Below are positions 10,329 to 20,615 of a stretch of 64,000 nt of DNA, piece after piece. The notes below the pieces were generated by a model. That model did no database searches. It was not told the DNA's origin and saw nothing but the letters and a program-made list of their open reading frames with translations. The position numbers and the translations under genes were made by a program. Source of the stretch: Lolium rigidum (Eukaryota > Streptophyta > Magnoliopsida > Poales > Poaceae); contig NC_061509.1 in assembly GCF_022539505.1 (NCBI RefSeq), positions 214,048,254-214,112,253 on the forward strand, written 5' to 3'. The stretch's first letter is position 1; every line of letters starts with the position of its first letter.

Positions 10329-11290
10329 ATTGGCGCCGTACGTGGGAAGCCTGTCGGCACAAGGCAGGTCATCGGCAGCACCAGTTACGTCCGCGGCGTT
10401 CTTACTCGAGTCACCGACGCCAGCAAAGTCAAGAGACCCGATCCGCTGCGGATCCTTCGAATTTGTGCCGCACTGCGAAGAGCTTCACCCGAATTTTATG
10501 GCATCGTCTCGCAACACGGAAGTTGTTTTCGGTGGCGTCCACTTCGTCGTCGACTCCGGAGGTTTTCTCCGCCTCCCCGGGGCCGGCGCGTCCCACTCAA
10601 AGGCTGAGCCTCAGAAAGGTATCCCTTCGGCAGCAACCCTAAAGGCTTCGTCCAGAAGCATACGAGAGAGCAACCGGGAAAATCTCGACACCGCGGCTGG
10701 ACAAAGAAAGAGACGAAGGAGTTCGCACCGTGAAGAGGAAGGCCAAGCAGCAGTCCACTCTCGATGCTACGACATGTCATCAATCAGAGGACGCACCCGT
10801 TCTCCACACCTCTCAGCTACAGAGCAACTTGAAGCACCGTGTTATCTCCACTCTTATTTCGATCCTAAGGATGGTCGGGAGAAGTCCAGCCATCTGTTAA
10901 AGAACTGCCGACACTTCCTTGAGATTCGGCAGTTCTGCGACGATCTTAGAGCTGAAGCCACATCAAGAGTTCGCATAATAGAAGAGAAAGCGAGGTCCTG
11001 TGGTCATCAGCCAGAGCCATATGTACCAGAACCATACGAGCCAATGGAAAAAGACGAATATGAACCAGTCGAGGCATTCCCAACACTGCGTGGACAGATC
11101 AACATGATCCACAAAACCAGCTTTTCGAAAAGAGAAATCAAAAAGTTCTCCCGAGAAGTAAAATACGCAGAAGTTGCCTTGGTTGATACGCCGGATTTTA
11201 TCGATTGGTCAGATCAGAGCATCACCTTCAGCAGGGCGGATCACCCGAAGGCCGTCCCAAGGCCCGGTCACGCGGCCCTCGTTCGGAAGC
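10252..11290 (+). pseudogene. Gag remnant of element 2 (capsid core missing)
   Basis: The open frame formally begins inside the 5' LTR, so its ATG is not credible. Residues derived from 10350-10760 are Gag-like N-terminal sequence. The frame then goes almost directly into the Cys-His knuckle (CYLHSYFDPKDG...SSHLLKNC, about 10838-10910). The SWIDDYLQ / ARAWLRGLP / FVANFQ capsid core seen in element 1 is absent. It continues into the start of the protease region (ITFSRADHP, PRPGHAALV) and then leaves frame near 11280. The loss is best explained by an internal deletion before or during mobilisation. Confidence 0.75.
10331..10348 (+). other. Primer binding site of element 2
   Basis: TGGCGCCGTACGTGGGAA begins two bases after the LTR end. 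The TGGCGCC start is usual for plant Gypsy PBS; the complementary tRNA was not identified. Confidence 0.7.
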
Positions 11291-11804
11291 ACAGATTGGA
11301 GGATACAATATGGGCAAAGTATTTATGGACGGTGGAAGCGGCTTGAACCTGTTATTCGCCGGCACAATGAGGGCAATGGGTTTAACAGTCGACATGCTAA
11401 AAGAATCCGACACAGGGTTCCACGGCATTATACCGACTCGACCCGCCTACTCGCTGGGTAAAACATCATTGGACGTAGTCTTCGGCACGCCCAGTAATTT
11501 CAGGAAAGAAAGGATTGAGTTCGAGGTAGTCGATTGGGAATCTCAGTACCACGCCATCCTTGGCAGACCTGCGTTTGCCAAATTCATGGCCGTGCCTCAT
11601 TATGCATACCTGAAGCTAAAGATGCCAGGCAACAACGGGACCCCAATAACCGTTCACGGCAGCTTCGCTCGGTCAGACAAGCTGCGACGGGGAATTTCGG
11701 AAGATCGCCTCGAAATTTGGAGCCAAGGAAGAACTCAACGCGATCGACGCCATTACGGATCACGCACGGCCACCAGCCGACAATCGAAACGCAAGATCCG
11801 ATGA
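11205..11804 (+). pseudogene. Aspartic protease domain of element 2
   Basis: This picks up the protease in the next frame after a frameshift around 11280. The active-site motif FMDGGSGLNLLF (near 11322-11357) and the block AILGRPAFAKFMAVPHYAYL are nearly the same as in element 1. The shared D-G-G triad supports a lineage-specific active site. Downstream (11690-11960) the frame drifts before RT begins, so the linker is damaged. Confidence 0.78.
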
Positions 11805-11961
11805 GTTTGATACCGCAAAGGAAACCAAGAAGCTGCAGGTGCACCCTATCGATCCAAAGAAGACGGTCAATACTTCGGCTGACCTTACCGACGCATAGGA
11901 AAGCGCGCTCATCGAGTTCCTCCGTGAGCGCTGGGAGATATTTGCATGGGAACCATCCGAT

Positions 11962-12985
11962 ATGCCAGGTATCCCCAGGGAACTCGCTGAGCACGCCCTA
12001 AATGTTGACCCAACAGCCAAACCGGTACAACAATCAATGCGACGATTCTCTGAACCGAAGAAAAGAGCAATTGGAGAAGAAGTTAATCGGCTCCGCAAGG
12101 CGGGATTTATTCGGGAGCTTAAGGAATCTGAATGGGTGGCCAATCCCGTCATGGTTCCAAAGAAGGACACAACCGCCCTCCGCATGTGCATCGATTACAC
12201 CGGCCTTAACAAGCATTGCCCGAAAGATCATTTCCCATTACCTCGAATAGACCAGATAGTCGACTCCACGGCCGGGTGCGACCGTCTTTCTTTCCTCGAT
12301 GCATACTCTGGTTACAATCAGATCAAGCTGAAGAAGGAAGACCAAGAGCTAACCGCGTTCATCACCCCGCACGGCGTTTTCTGTTACAACGTCATGACCT
12401 TCAGGCTGAAAAATGCAGGAGCCAGCTACCAACGCTGCATGCAAGCTTGCCTTGCGGAGCAGATTGGAAGAAATATTGAGGTTTACATCGACGACATCGT
12501 GGTGAAAACAAAGCACGCAGCCACACTCATTGATGACTTACGGGAAACCTTCGACAATCTGGACAGATACAAAATCAAGTTGAATCCCAAAAAATGCTTC
12601 TTCGGAGTACCGGGAGGACAAGTACTTGGGTACTTCATATCAGCCGGAGGAATCGAAGCCAATCCCTTAAAGATCAAAGCTATTCTTGATATGGAGCCAC
12701 CAAAGAATCTGCACCAAGTGCGGCGGTTAGCGAGCCGGCTAGCGGCACTCAGCAGGTTCATTGCAAAACTAGGGGAGAAAGCCTTGCCCTTCTACAACCT
12801 GATGAAGAAATCGGAAAAATTCGAGTGGACTAAGGAGGCACGGGAATCCTTCGACAACTTGAAGATAATCTTATCGACCTCCCCAGTACTCGTGACTCCG
12901 CGCGAGAAGGAGACGTTGCTCATGTACATAGCTGCAACAGCACAAGTCTTCAGTAGCGTCCTAGTTGTCGAGCGAGAGGAAGCAG
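11962..12985 (+). pseudogene. Reverse transcriptase domain of element 2
   Basis: RT copies element RNA to DNA in the particle. Landmarks in order are PVQQSMRRF, NPVMVPKKD..LRMCIDYTGLN, DHFPLPRIDQIVD, LSFLDAYSGYNQI, and the catalytic YIDD at 12484-12495 within EVYIDDIVVKTK. LNPKKCFFGV..GQVLGYFIS and the connection helices QVRRLASRLAALSRFI follow. The domain itself is open and full length. It leaves frame near 12960-13000, in the first RNase H (MYIAATAQVF), where a one-base change sends the rest into another frame. Confidence 0.9.
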
Positions 12986-14150
12986 GGAGAGTTCACGGTG
13001 TGCGAGAGGCCCGTTTATTACCTCGGCGAAGTGCTCACTCCTGCAAGGCGGAGGTATCCCCATCACCAGAAGCTAGCGTATGCAGTGTGGCGGTCGGCTC
13101 GCAAGTTGCGGCACTACTTCACGGAGCACCCGATTAAAGTCGTAAGCGAAGCACCCCTGAAGAGCATAATGACCAATCCGGAAGCCACGGGTCGAGTATC
13201 CCAATGGGCTATTGAACTAGCACCACACGACATAACTTACGTTAATCGAACGGCGATAAAATCCCAAATCCTCCCAGACTTCGTGGCAGATTGGATCCAA
13301 TCCCAGACGCCGGCAGTACCCGATATGTCAGGATCATGGATAATGTACTTCGACGGGTCAAAACGAAGCACGGGTGCAGGAGCAGGAGTGGTGCTGATAT
13401 CACCGCAGGGAGATAAGATGAAGTACATACTACGCATGAATTTCTCTCTGCCGACAAACAATGAAGCAGAATACGAAGCGCTGTTGCACGGAATGAAAAT
13501 GGCAAAGGCGTGTGGTGCTACTCGTCTGGAGATCTACGGAGACTCAAACTTGGTGGTGCAGCAGTCGATGAACCTTTGCGACGCGAGTCGGCGACAACAT
13601 GATCGCCTATCGGCGGTCGTATCGAACATGGAAGCTAAATTCGAAGGATGCGAGCTCAAACACATCGGCAGAGCCGGTAATGAGGAAGCCGACACTTTGG
13701 CGAATATCGGATCCACATGCTCTCCCATCCCGGACGGAGTGTTTTACGAAGTGATCACTCAACGATCGATAAAAGAAAAAACGTCGGCACCTCCAAAGTC
13801 ATCGGCTGATGAATCAGAGGCAAGCTCAAAGCAAACTCCTTCGACTAAAGAATCCCCAACTCCTCCTGCCGAACAAGTCCTCCTCCTCGAGCCACTATGG
13901 ACCCAACCGTTCCTAGCGTATCTAACAAAGCAAGAGCTGCCAGAGGACTCTGTGGAAGCTAGGCGAATCATGAGACGTTCAAAGGCCTTCACCGTGATAA
14001 ATGGTGAGCTTTACAAGCGTAGCATTTCAGGGATCTTCCAAAGATGCATTGCCATTGACGATGGAAAAGCACTGTTGCGCGAGATACACGAAGGAACCTG
14101 CGGACATCACGCAGGGAGCGGGGCCCTTGTGGCAAAAGCCTTCGGGGCGA
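12965..14150 (+). pseudogene. RNase H, second (archaeal-like) RNase H and integrase zinc finger of element 2
   Basis: After the frame change, PVYYLGEVLTPA and RKLRHYFTEHPIKVV belong to the RNase H of the RT module. A complete extra RNase H follows: MYFDGSKRSTGAGAG, NNEAEYEALLHGM, LEIYGDSNLVVQQ and NEEADTLANI supply the D-E-D-D catalytic residues. A dual RNase H is a hallmark of Tat-lineage Gypsy elements. A Ser/Pro-rich linker leads to the integrase HHCC finger (EIHEGTCGHHAG). The frame is lost near 14145-14150. Confidence 0.85.
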
Positions 14151-15121
14151 GGATTTTACCGGCCAACGGCAGCGTCGGATGCTAGGGATCTAGTCACGAA
14201 GTGCGATCCCTGCCAACGTTTTTCACCAAAACCACACGCTCCTGCAACGGACCTAATGACAATACCCTTGGCATGGCCTTTCGCTCAATGGGGACTAGAT
14301 CAAGTTGGGCCGCTGCCAAGATCATCACCCGGAGGACACACGTACTTGTTGGTAGCGATCGACAAATTCACTAAGTGGATCGAGGCGGTACTGTGCGAAA
14401 TCAAAAAGCTAAAACAGCGGTCCAATTTTTCAAAGGAATAACTTGTCGATTCGGTATGCCCCACAGCATCGTCACAGATAACGGCTCCAATTTTGATTCC
14501 GAGGAGTTCAGGAAATTTTGTGATAATGGAGGAATTAAATTGAAATTTGCATCAGTCTCTCATCCCCAGACCAACGGCCAGGTGGAAAGGATCAATGGCT
14601 TAATAGGAGATGGCCTTAAGAAACGCCTTAAAGGCGCAGCCGGAGCCTGGGTTGAAGAGTTACCATCTGTACTCTGGAGTTTGCGTACTACACCCAATAG
14701 ATCGACTCAATATACTCCATTCTTCTTGGTGCATGGAGCCGAAGCAGTCTTACCAGCTGACGTCAGATTTGAAGCGCCTCGTGTAACAGCATACACAGAG
14801 TCCTCCTCCAACATCGCACTACAAGATGCTGTCGATCTCCTTGACGAAGCACGAGACATCGCCTTGGCAAGAACAACGGTGTACCAGCAAGCGTTGAGAA
14901 ACTACCACAGCCAACGAATACGCAGTCGAAGTTTCAATGTTGGGGATATGGTACTACGACTAAAGCAAAAAAGACCCTTGAAGCTAGAATCCCCATGGGA
15001 AGGACCATACATCATCACCGAAGTGATACCAGGAGGAGCCTATCGGCTCAAAAATCCAGATTCAGGGAAAGACGTTGAGAATCCATGGAACATCGCGCAA
15101 TTGCGACGGTTCTATATGTAG
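14001..15121 (+). pseudogene. Integrase of element 2 (two frames)
   Basis: Zinc-finger half CDPCQRF is followed by the catalytic core: first Asp in WGLDQVGPLP (GAT 14298-14300), second Asp in VTDNGSNF (14477-14479), Glu in NGQVERINGL (14585-14587). This gives the DD35E spacing. The C-terminal domain ends PWEGPYIITEVIPGGAYRL and stops at 15119-15121. A frameshift near 14390-14400 separates the first Asp from the rest, so the enzyme is inactive as encoded. Integrase inserts the cDNA and makes the 5-bp TSDs seen here. Confidence 0.88.
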
Positions 15122-15631
15122 GACACGATTGTTTTGTCAACGGCCTATAAGGTTGCTTTTACATTATGAATAAAGATCTAATCAGATTGTCTCTCTTTTC
15201 TCTTGCTTCAGGCTTCGACATCCGAACATAACGTTTGGAGCCCCTACCATCGGCTATAACTCCCATCGGGAGCTCGGGCCCAAAAGCAATATGCTTACAC
15301 GGTGTCATTAATTAAATACTCTCAGCGAGAGCTAAGATTAATGACACCCAAAAACAACCAATCCAAGCCTCGAAAAATACGTGAGCGCTGTAGTCGATGG
15401 TTACATTATCACAACATAAGGCTCAAACCGGTGCACCGGGTGACGAAGCCAAACTCTCGAATAAACTACACATCGACTTTGCAATAACATTGCGTAAAAT
15501 TCAACGAAGTCGTCGAGAAAGCAGAGTTGAACTGATCACTCAGCCGCACTCGACAATAAAATATCAATCCAACTAACATAGCGTGCAGCGTACGCGATAA
15601 ACAATCTTATGCGGATACAAGGTTATTATAT
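15122..15631. other. Noncoding spacer after integrase (element 2)
   Basis: No gene supported. AATAAAG at 15168-15175 could serve sense polyadenylation. A CTCCCATCGGGAG hairpin is at 15260-15272. The segment probably also contains the antisense 3' UTR. Confidence 0.6.
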
Positions 15632-16414
15632 TTATAATCGGGTTCCCCGGTCCCAATGGGCCTTCAGTTCCTTTTCAAGGCATGATTCCATCCGAGAAAC
15701 GACGGTGTAAGCAGGACCTCTAGCAACATCATAGTACTGGCTTAAATCTCTTTCAGTATTTGCTACGGCTCCCAAGTCTAGAGTTGGATGGCACGCCAAT
15801 ATTGAAGCAAAGGCAAGCTCAGCACCAGCCAGAAGCTCTTTCCGCACCAACTGTCGAATCCTCTCGGGGGACTTGAATCGGGTGAATAAGCCAGACAAAG
15901 TTTCGGGTGCCTGATCCAGAGGAAACAAGGTGTGCCAAACCATCGCAAGAAGGGCATAGTATTTGTCAAAATAATAGTGTGCCTTCATCACCCGGTACTT
16001 GAACTTCGCCATGATGACGACCTTCGGACGATGCAGCCATAAACCATGTGTTGGGTGCGCAACGTCGGTCATCGCCTCAACCTCTTCATGAATCTTCCTG
16101 TCCTCTTCAGTTGCATCCGAAGCCACGACTGGAAAAGGAACGAATGTTAGAACATTCAAGCTATACCTAGAATCGAAGGCGAGGCTAACACTCACGGTTC
16201 AAACTTTCGGTAGCAACATGAAGACCATCAAGAGCGTATTGTTCAATGGCGGTCGCTATTTCTCCCTTCTTCTTCACCAAGGCAGCCATCGCACGAAGGG
16301 AAGTAATGTCTTTATTTAGACTAGACACCTGGTCACGTAACTGACGAACAAGGCCTGATTCATCATTACCCGAAGGATTCGGAAAGAGCTCGGCACGGGA
16401 AGAAGATGAGGGCA
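15632..16414 (-). pseudogene. Second antisense block of element 2 (two exons)
   Basis: Exon a is 16196-16414 (acceptor GTGCTGCAG, donor GTGAGTGTT), a coiled-coil stretch ESGLVRQLRDQVSSLNKDI. Exon b is 15632-16128 (acceptor TTTTCCAG), a helical domain with HYYFDKYYALLAMVWHTLFP, FKSPERIRQLVRKELLAGAE and WDRGTRL at the stop. It is homologous to 3685-4465 of element 1 and better preserved; exon a and exon b join without a stop. Link to the upstream antisense gene is uncertain because that gene ends in a stop at 16558. Role unknown. Confidence 0.65.
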
Positions 16415-16462
16415 TCTGCAGCACGTCCTCACTTCAGACCAAGCATTAATATAAAAAAGAAA

Positions 16463-16475
16463 CTCCCATCGGGAG
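16463..16475. repeat. CTCCCATCGGGAG hairpin copy between antisense blocks (element 2)
   Basis: Perfect 13-mer, at a place comparable to 4525-4537 in element 1, so its position between the two antisense blocks is conserved. Confidence 0.7.
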
Positions 16476-16557
16476 CACTGAGTGCACATCATACAGGCAA
16501 AAGGATGTTTGGCAACGAGCCGAATTTAAAAAGTGTTACAAGAATATTATGTACAAA

Positions 16558-19061
16558 TCAAATAACGAGTTCAAGGATTAGCCGACGTTGAACCGAGGGC
16601 TGACTCGGGGAGCGAGGCTCGGCTTGTGCTTCATCCACCAACTTCAGAAGCCGGTTGGCGCAAGTGATTGCCGATCTTTTGAAAGGCTCAAGGTTGACTA
16701 GATGATTTTCATCATCAACAGGCAGCGCCTTAGAGAACTCTTCCAATTCCGACCCCATCCCGTGGCCCATAAGCAACTGGAAAGTAAGAACCGTACCAAT
16801 CAAGCGGCTGCGACGTTTCAGTACCTCTACAGGTTCGGAGGGATCGACAAGGAAGGCTTCAGCCATCTCATCGAGAGTCTTGTCCAGCTTCGCCTTAGGG
16901 AAGATCATCGAGTATAACTTCGACAGTGCTCCCTTGGACTTCTGCAGCAATCTGAGGATCTGGACATTTGACTCAGCAGCAAGTGACAAGGCGTCGGCCG
17001 TAGAATCCTCCCGAAGCTGATGACGTCGATTGACAGTTAAATTGGCGGCCTCTGAAAAAGGGATGTATCAGTAATCAATGGAGAAAGCATCAAGAAAGGA
17101 GCGGAACACCATAAGGATTTTCTACCCAGTAAATCCTTGACGGATTCGCGGAGGACACCTTCCTTCTTATCAATTGCAGCCGCCGCTGCACGCCTGGCAT
17201 CTTGATCATCTTTCATCTGACGCTTCAGCCTCGTTACCTCCTCCTTCAACAAGGCGTTCTCACTCTTGGCATCGGCAGCGATCCTGTTGGCTTCGATCGC
17301 TTGATCAGCCGAAGACTTGACAGCCTTCCGAAGTTGGGCATTTTCGGCCTCTAGGCGAGTAAATTGTTCAGCAAAATCCGCCACGACATCGATCGTAGCG
17401 TAAATCGGCTGCAGCCCAGGAAAAAACAAGAGGAGTCAGGTGATGGAGATTTAGCAAAGCCAGACAGATTAAGTACTTACGTGATCGCGGCCAGCCGGCG
17501 GGGTGGGAGCATCATCAGAAGGAATAACTCTCGATAATGGGACCTTCTCTACACCCGTTCGGGATGGAGGTGTCGACTTGGCAGGAGAAGGGTTCGATTC
17601 CTTAGCCGATACTACTCTTTCAGAGGCCAGTTTAGCCCTCTTTGCGAGAGGAACATCGTCATCGTCATCGGCAGAGCTGTTCAAGTACGGCGAGCAGTTA
17701 GCATACAAGGTGACAAGAAATAAAAGTAACAAAGAGTATAAATTCTCACAGGTCCAGATCATCTTCGTCCACGAAGAAACTTGTTGAACCCTTCTTAGCA
17801 GGAGGAGGCGAAGCAGCTTCGTCGGCATCATTATCTCCTCCTGTAGAACTTGATTCAGCCGAAGCGATAAGATCATCATGTACCTGTTTGCGACGTCTGC
17901 TCTTGAGGAAGGCGTCATCTTCAGCAGTTTCCTCCTCTTGGACATCCCTGTCCTCAAGGGCGTGCTGAGCATCCTCGGTTCCCTCAGAATCGTCATCGTC
18001 ATCCTCTAATACCACTCCACTCTCGGGTGAGGGAGGATAACATTGGGCGACAGCGGGAACCTGCGGAAGGATAGAAAACACGTAAGGCACAAACAGAAAA
18101 AAGAAGTAATGACAGTAAACGAAGAACGATAAGGTTACCTCGAACGGAAGATGCTTGAAATCATAAGGAGGGCGCGCCGATGTCAAGACAATGGTGTCCT
18201 TGGCGCTGAGGCATGTCAGGCGACGAACTTCGTTCGGAGCTCATCTGCCGACAGGTCGGCGGAGTTGACCCTCGACTTGTCGTTTTTGCCAGTGAAAAGC
18301 CACAGCTGGTGAGGGCGAGACATCAGCGGCTGCACTCGACGTTGTAGGAAAACTGAAACTACTTCAGTACCGCGCATCGTAATGCCTCCTGAATTCTTCA
18401 AAGTGACAATTTGCTTGAAAAGCTCGTCGGCTGTCGCCTTTTCTTCGGGAGAAAGGGCGTTGTTCCAAGACTTCTTCTTGTGAGCCACCAAGACATCGTC
18501 AAAAGGAGGGAGATTTGAACGCCGCCCAGAAACAGCGGGATCTCGCAGGTAGAACCACTTGTTGCGCCAGCCCTGGATGGATTCCTTCATCGGATAGTCG
18601 AAGTAGTCGACCTCCTTCCTGACGACGAAGCCGACGCCACCGACGACAGGGGGGCCATTGCTGTCATTGTGACGCTTCACATAAAAGATCTTCCTCCAAA
18701 GGCCCCAGTGAGGCTCAATGCCGAGGAAGGCCTCGCAGACGGTGATAAATATGGAAAGGTGAAGGATGGAATTTGGGGTCAGCTGCCAGAGCTGAATCCC
18801 ATAGAAGAAAAGGAGGGAGCGAAGAAACTCGTGAGCCGGAAGAGAAAGACCACGAAACAGGAAAGCAAAAAATATGACGGTGAAACCCTTCGGGGGCTTT
18901 GGGCGAGTAACCGAACATGGGAGACGAATGTCTTCCTCAGATGCGGAGATGAAGCCAAGGGCGCGAAGCTTGTTGATATCGCGATTGGAAATGGCGGAGG
19001 CGCTCCAATCACGGCTAATTTTGACCGCCTCCGAGGTGCTGCCACTCTTCTTCTTGTCCAT
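16558..19061 (-). pseudogene. Antisense 5-exon gene of element 2 (Transposase_28-like N-terminus, coiled coil)
   Basis: Exons are 18139-19061, 17750-18060, 17481-17676, 17126-17408 and 16558-17051, with GT-AG introns at positions homologous to element 1. Exon 1 carries FTVIFFAFLFRGLSLPAHE, LWQLTPNSILHLSIFITVCE, LGIEPHWGLWRKIFYVKR and GIQ/WRNKWFYLRD blocks. Exon 2 is Asp/Glu-rich, exon 3 basic then Ser/Pro-rich, exon 4 coiled coil (FAEQFTRLEAENAQLRKAV), exon 5 helical. One base is missing near 18232 (a stop follows at 18216); with that allowed for, the exon sum is a multiple of three and the product about 735 residues. A TATA-like ATAAATAG lies about 95 bases upstream. The gene is independent of the sense polyprotein; function not known. 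Confidence 0.82.
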
Positions 19062-19155
19062 GGTGAGCGGAGCTTCTGCTGAAGAGGCGGAGGAACAAGG
19101 AGGCTTGAGGAAGAAGATGTGTAGTAAGCGGGGTAAAAGATAAAAAAGAGGCTCC

Positions 19156-19163
19156 CTATTTAT
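19156..19163 (-). promoter_or_regulatory. Candidate TATA box of the element 2 antisense gene
   Basis: On the minus strand GGGATAAATAGGGAGCC lies about 95 nt upstream of the ATG at 19061, a normal plant TATA-to-ATG distance. Supports an own promoter for the antisense gene; not experimentally shown. Confidence 0.45.
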
Positions 19164-20055
19164 CCCGTAATAATTTGTGCCTAATCGTGGTCATAACTCC
19201 ACAAAGCATCGTGGGGGGTGGGGCAGATCTGACTGTACACGTGGCGCTTGAAGAAGGAGTGGAACCGGCGGCCCATTATTCCTACGTCGTGCGAAAATCG
19301 AGGAGGCGCCTCGATCACCACGCGTGCATTGGTCAAGCCCTAAAAACTGCCTGCGCAGAGCTAGGGTGGGCCCGTCAGGTCAAGTCTTGTCAATTAGGCC
19401 ACAGAAGTTACACGTCAACAGTGACGTCATAAAAAAAACTTGAAGCATTCGAAGGAAAAAAGAAGATTTATCAGATGAAGGATTTGAGTCTACGCCCGGC
19501 TGCAGACATCCGTACCTAGACTCGGGGGCTACTCCCATCGGGAGCGCTGACGCGCACCCGATAAAATGAAGACTCGACAGAATGAGCAGTCGAAGGAAGA
19601 AGGTTTGAGTCAGCACTCGGTTGCAAAGCGCTCGCACCCAGATACTCGGGGGCTATTACTCCCATCGGGAGCTCGTGATGCATACCTGATAGAAGTTTTT
19701 TGTACTCCAGGATCATGCCCGGGGACTTGATTCTGTGTAGGGTAACGGTGTTTTGCCATCGGCAGTTAACCAAACAACAGTTGGGCATGTTACTCATTAT
19801 CCTTTGCATAAAGAAAATATATCGGATGACTTATGAAGATCTCGGCAGAGGAAAGTATTCGAGTAGTACAACTTGAGTCTATGCACGGATTGCAAGCATC
19901 CGTACCTAGACTCGGGGGCTACTCCCATCGGGAGCGTTGACGCGCACCCGATAAAAAGAAGATGAAGCATAATCAAGATGAACAAGAGCAATGAAGGAGA
20001 AGAATGTCAGGAGAAAACATGCATTAGTCTCTACCCGAATTGTCTTCAGCTAGAC

Positions 20056-20068
20056 ACTCGGGGGCTAC
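20056..20068 (+). other. Polypurine-tract-like site of element 2
   Basis: ACTCGGGGGCTAC abuts the 3' LTR; same as in element 1. Confidence 0.6.
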
Positions 20069-20610
20069 TGACGTGGGCACTACCCTTCGGGTAACCAGTA
20101 TTGCCCTATCTGGTATTGACAAATTGGAGGCCCATGAAGATACCTGAAGGCGAGATGGGCCACTAGGTCGGCGCATCAGAAGATTCCTTGACGGGTAAGA
20201 CAAGGAAGCGAACAAACAAGGAAAGATTGGATCTAAACTACTGTAAACCTAGTCGTCCTCGGTTAGGACCCTTGAGACCTGGCCTCCTATATAAAGGCCA
20301 GGAGAGGGGCTGCCGAGGGACACGAACAATCTTAGCAACCTTAGCCAGGAAAAGCTTAGAGCTAGGTAACCCTAGCAACAACAATCTCGACTAGATCTCA
20401 GCCGAACTATTCAGCACCCCATTGTAACCCATTGTCTTCATAATCAAAGAACAGACAGGCAGGACGTAAGGGTTTTACCTCATCGAGGGCCCCGAACCTG
20501 GGTAAATCGCTCTCCCCGCTTGTCTGTGAACCGATGTCTCGTGTCATCCTACAGGATTCCATCAACCCTAAGCCCCTATCGGAGGGCATTGGCGAGGAGT
20601 ACCCTCGACA
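20069..20610 (+). repeat. 3' LTR of element 2
   Basis: 542 bp, TGACGTGGGC to CCCTCGACA, followed by TSD CCTGG (20611-20615). TATA box 20288-20295. Confidence 0.93.
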
Positions 20611-20615
20611 CCTGG
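20611..20615. other. Target-site duplication (right copy) of element 2
   Basis: CCTGG, matching 9779-9783. Confidence 0.9.

Larger units (their letters stand above)
19062..20068 (+). repeat. 3' spacer of element 2 with CTCCCATCGGGAG modules
   Basis: No gene. Three hairpin modules at 19532-19544, 19659-19671 and 19922-19934, each preceded by ACTCGGGGGCTA and mostly followed by GACGCGCACCCGATA. The block CAGGATCATGCCCGGGGACTT is nearly identical to element 1 (7840-7860). PPT-like ACTCGGGGGCTAC at 20056-20068. Confidence 0.75.
9784..20610 (+). mobile_element. Element 2: Gypsy (Tat-type) LTR retrotransposon with pol but no capsid
   Basis: 10.8 kb, flanked by perfect 5-bp TSDs (CCTGG). LTRs 9784-10328 and 20069-20610 differ at roughly 14 positions by eye, about 97% identical. 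Contents: PBS, a gag remnant lacking the capsid core, protease, RT, RNase H, an additional archaeal-like RNase H, integrase, then antisense genes (15632-19061) and the hairpin-rich spacer. The second RNase H is the reason for the Tat assignment. Pol is split over several frames, so no intact polyprotein remains. It is inserted inside Copia element F. Confidence 0.93.
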
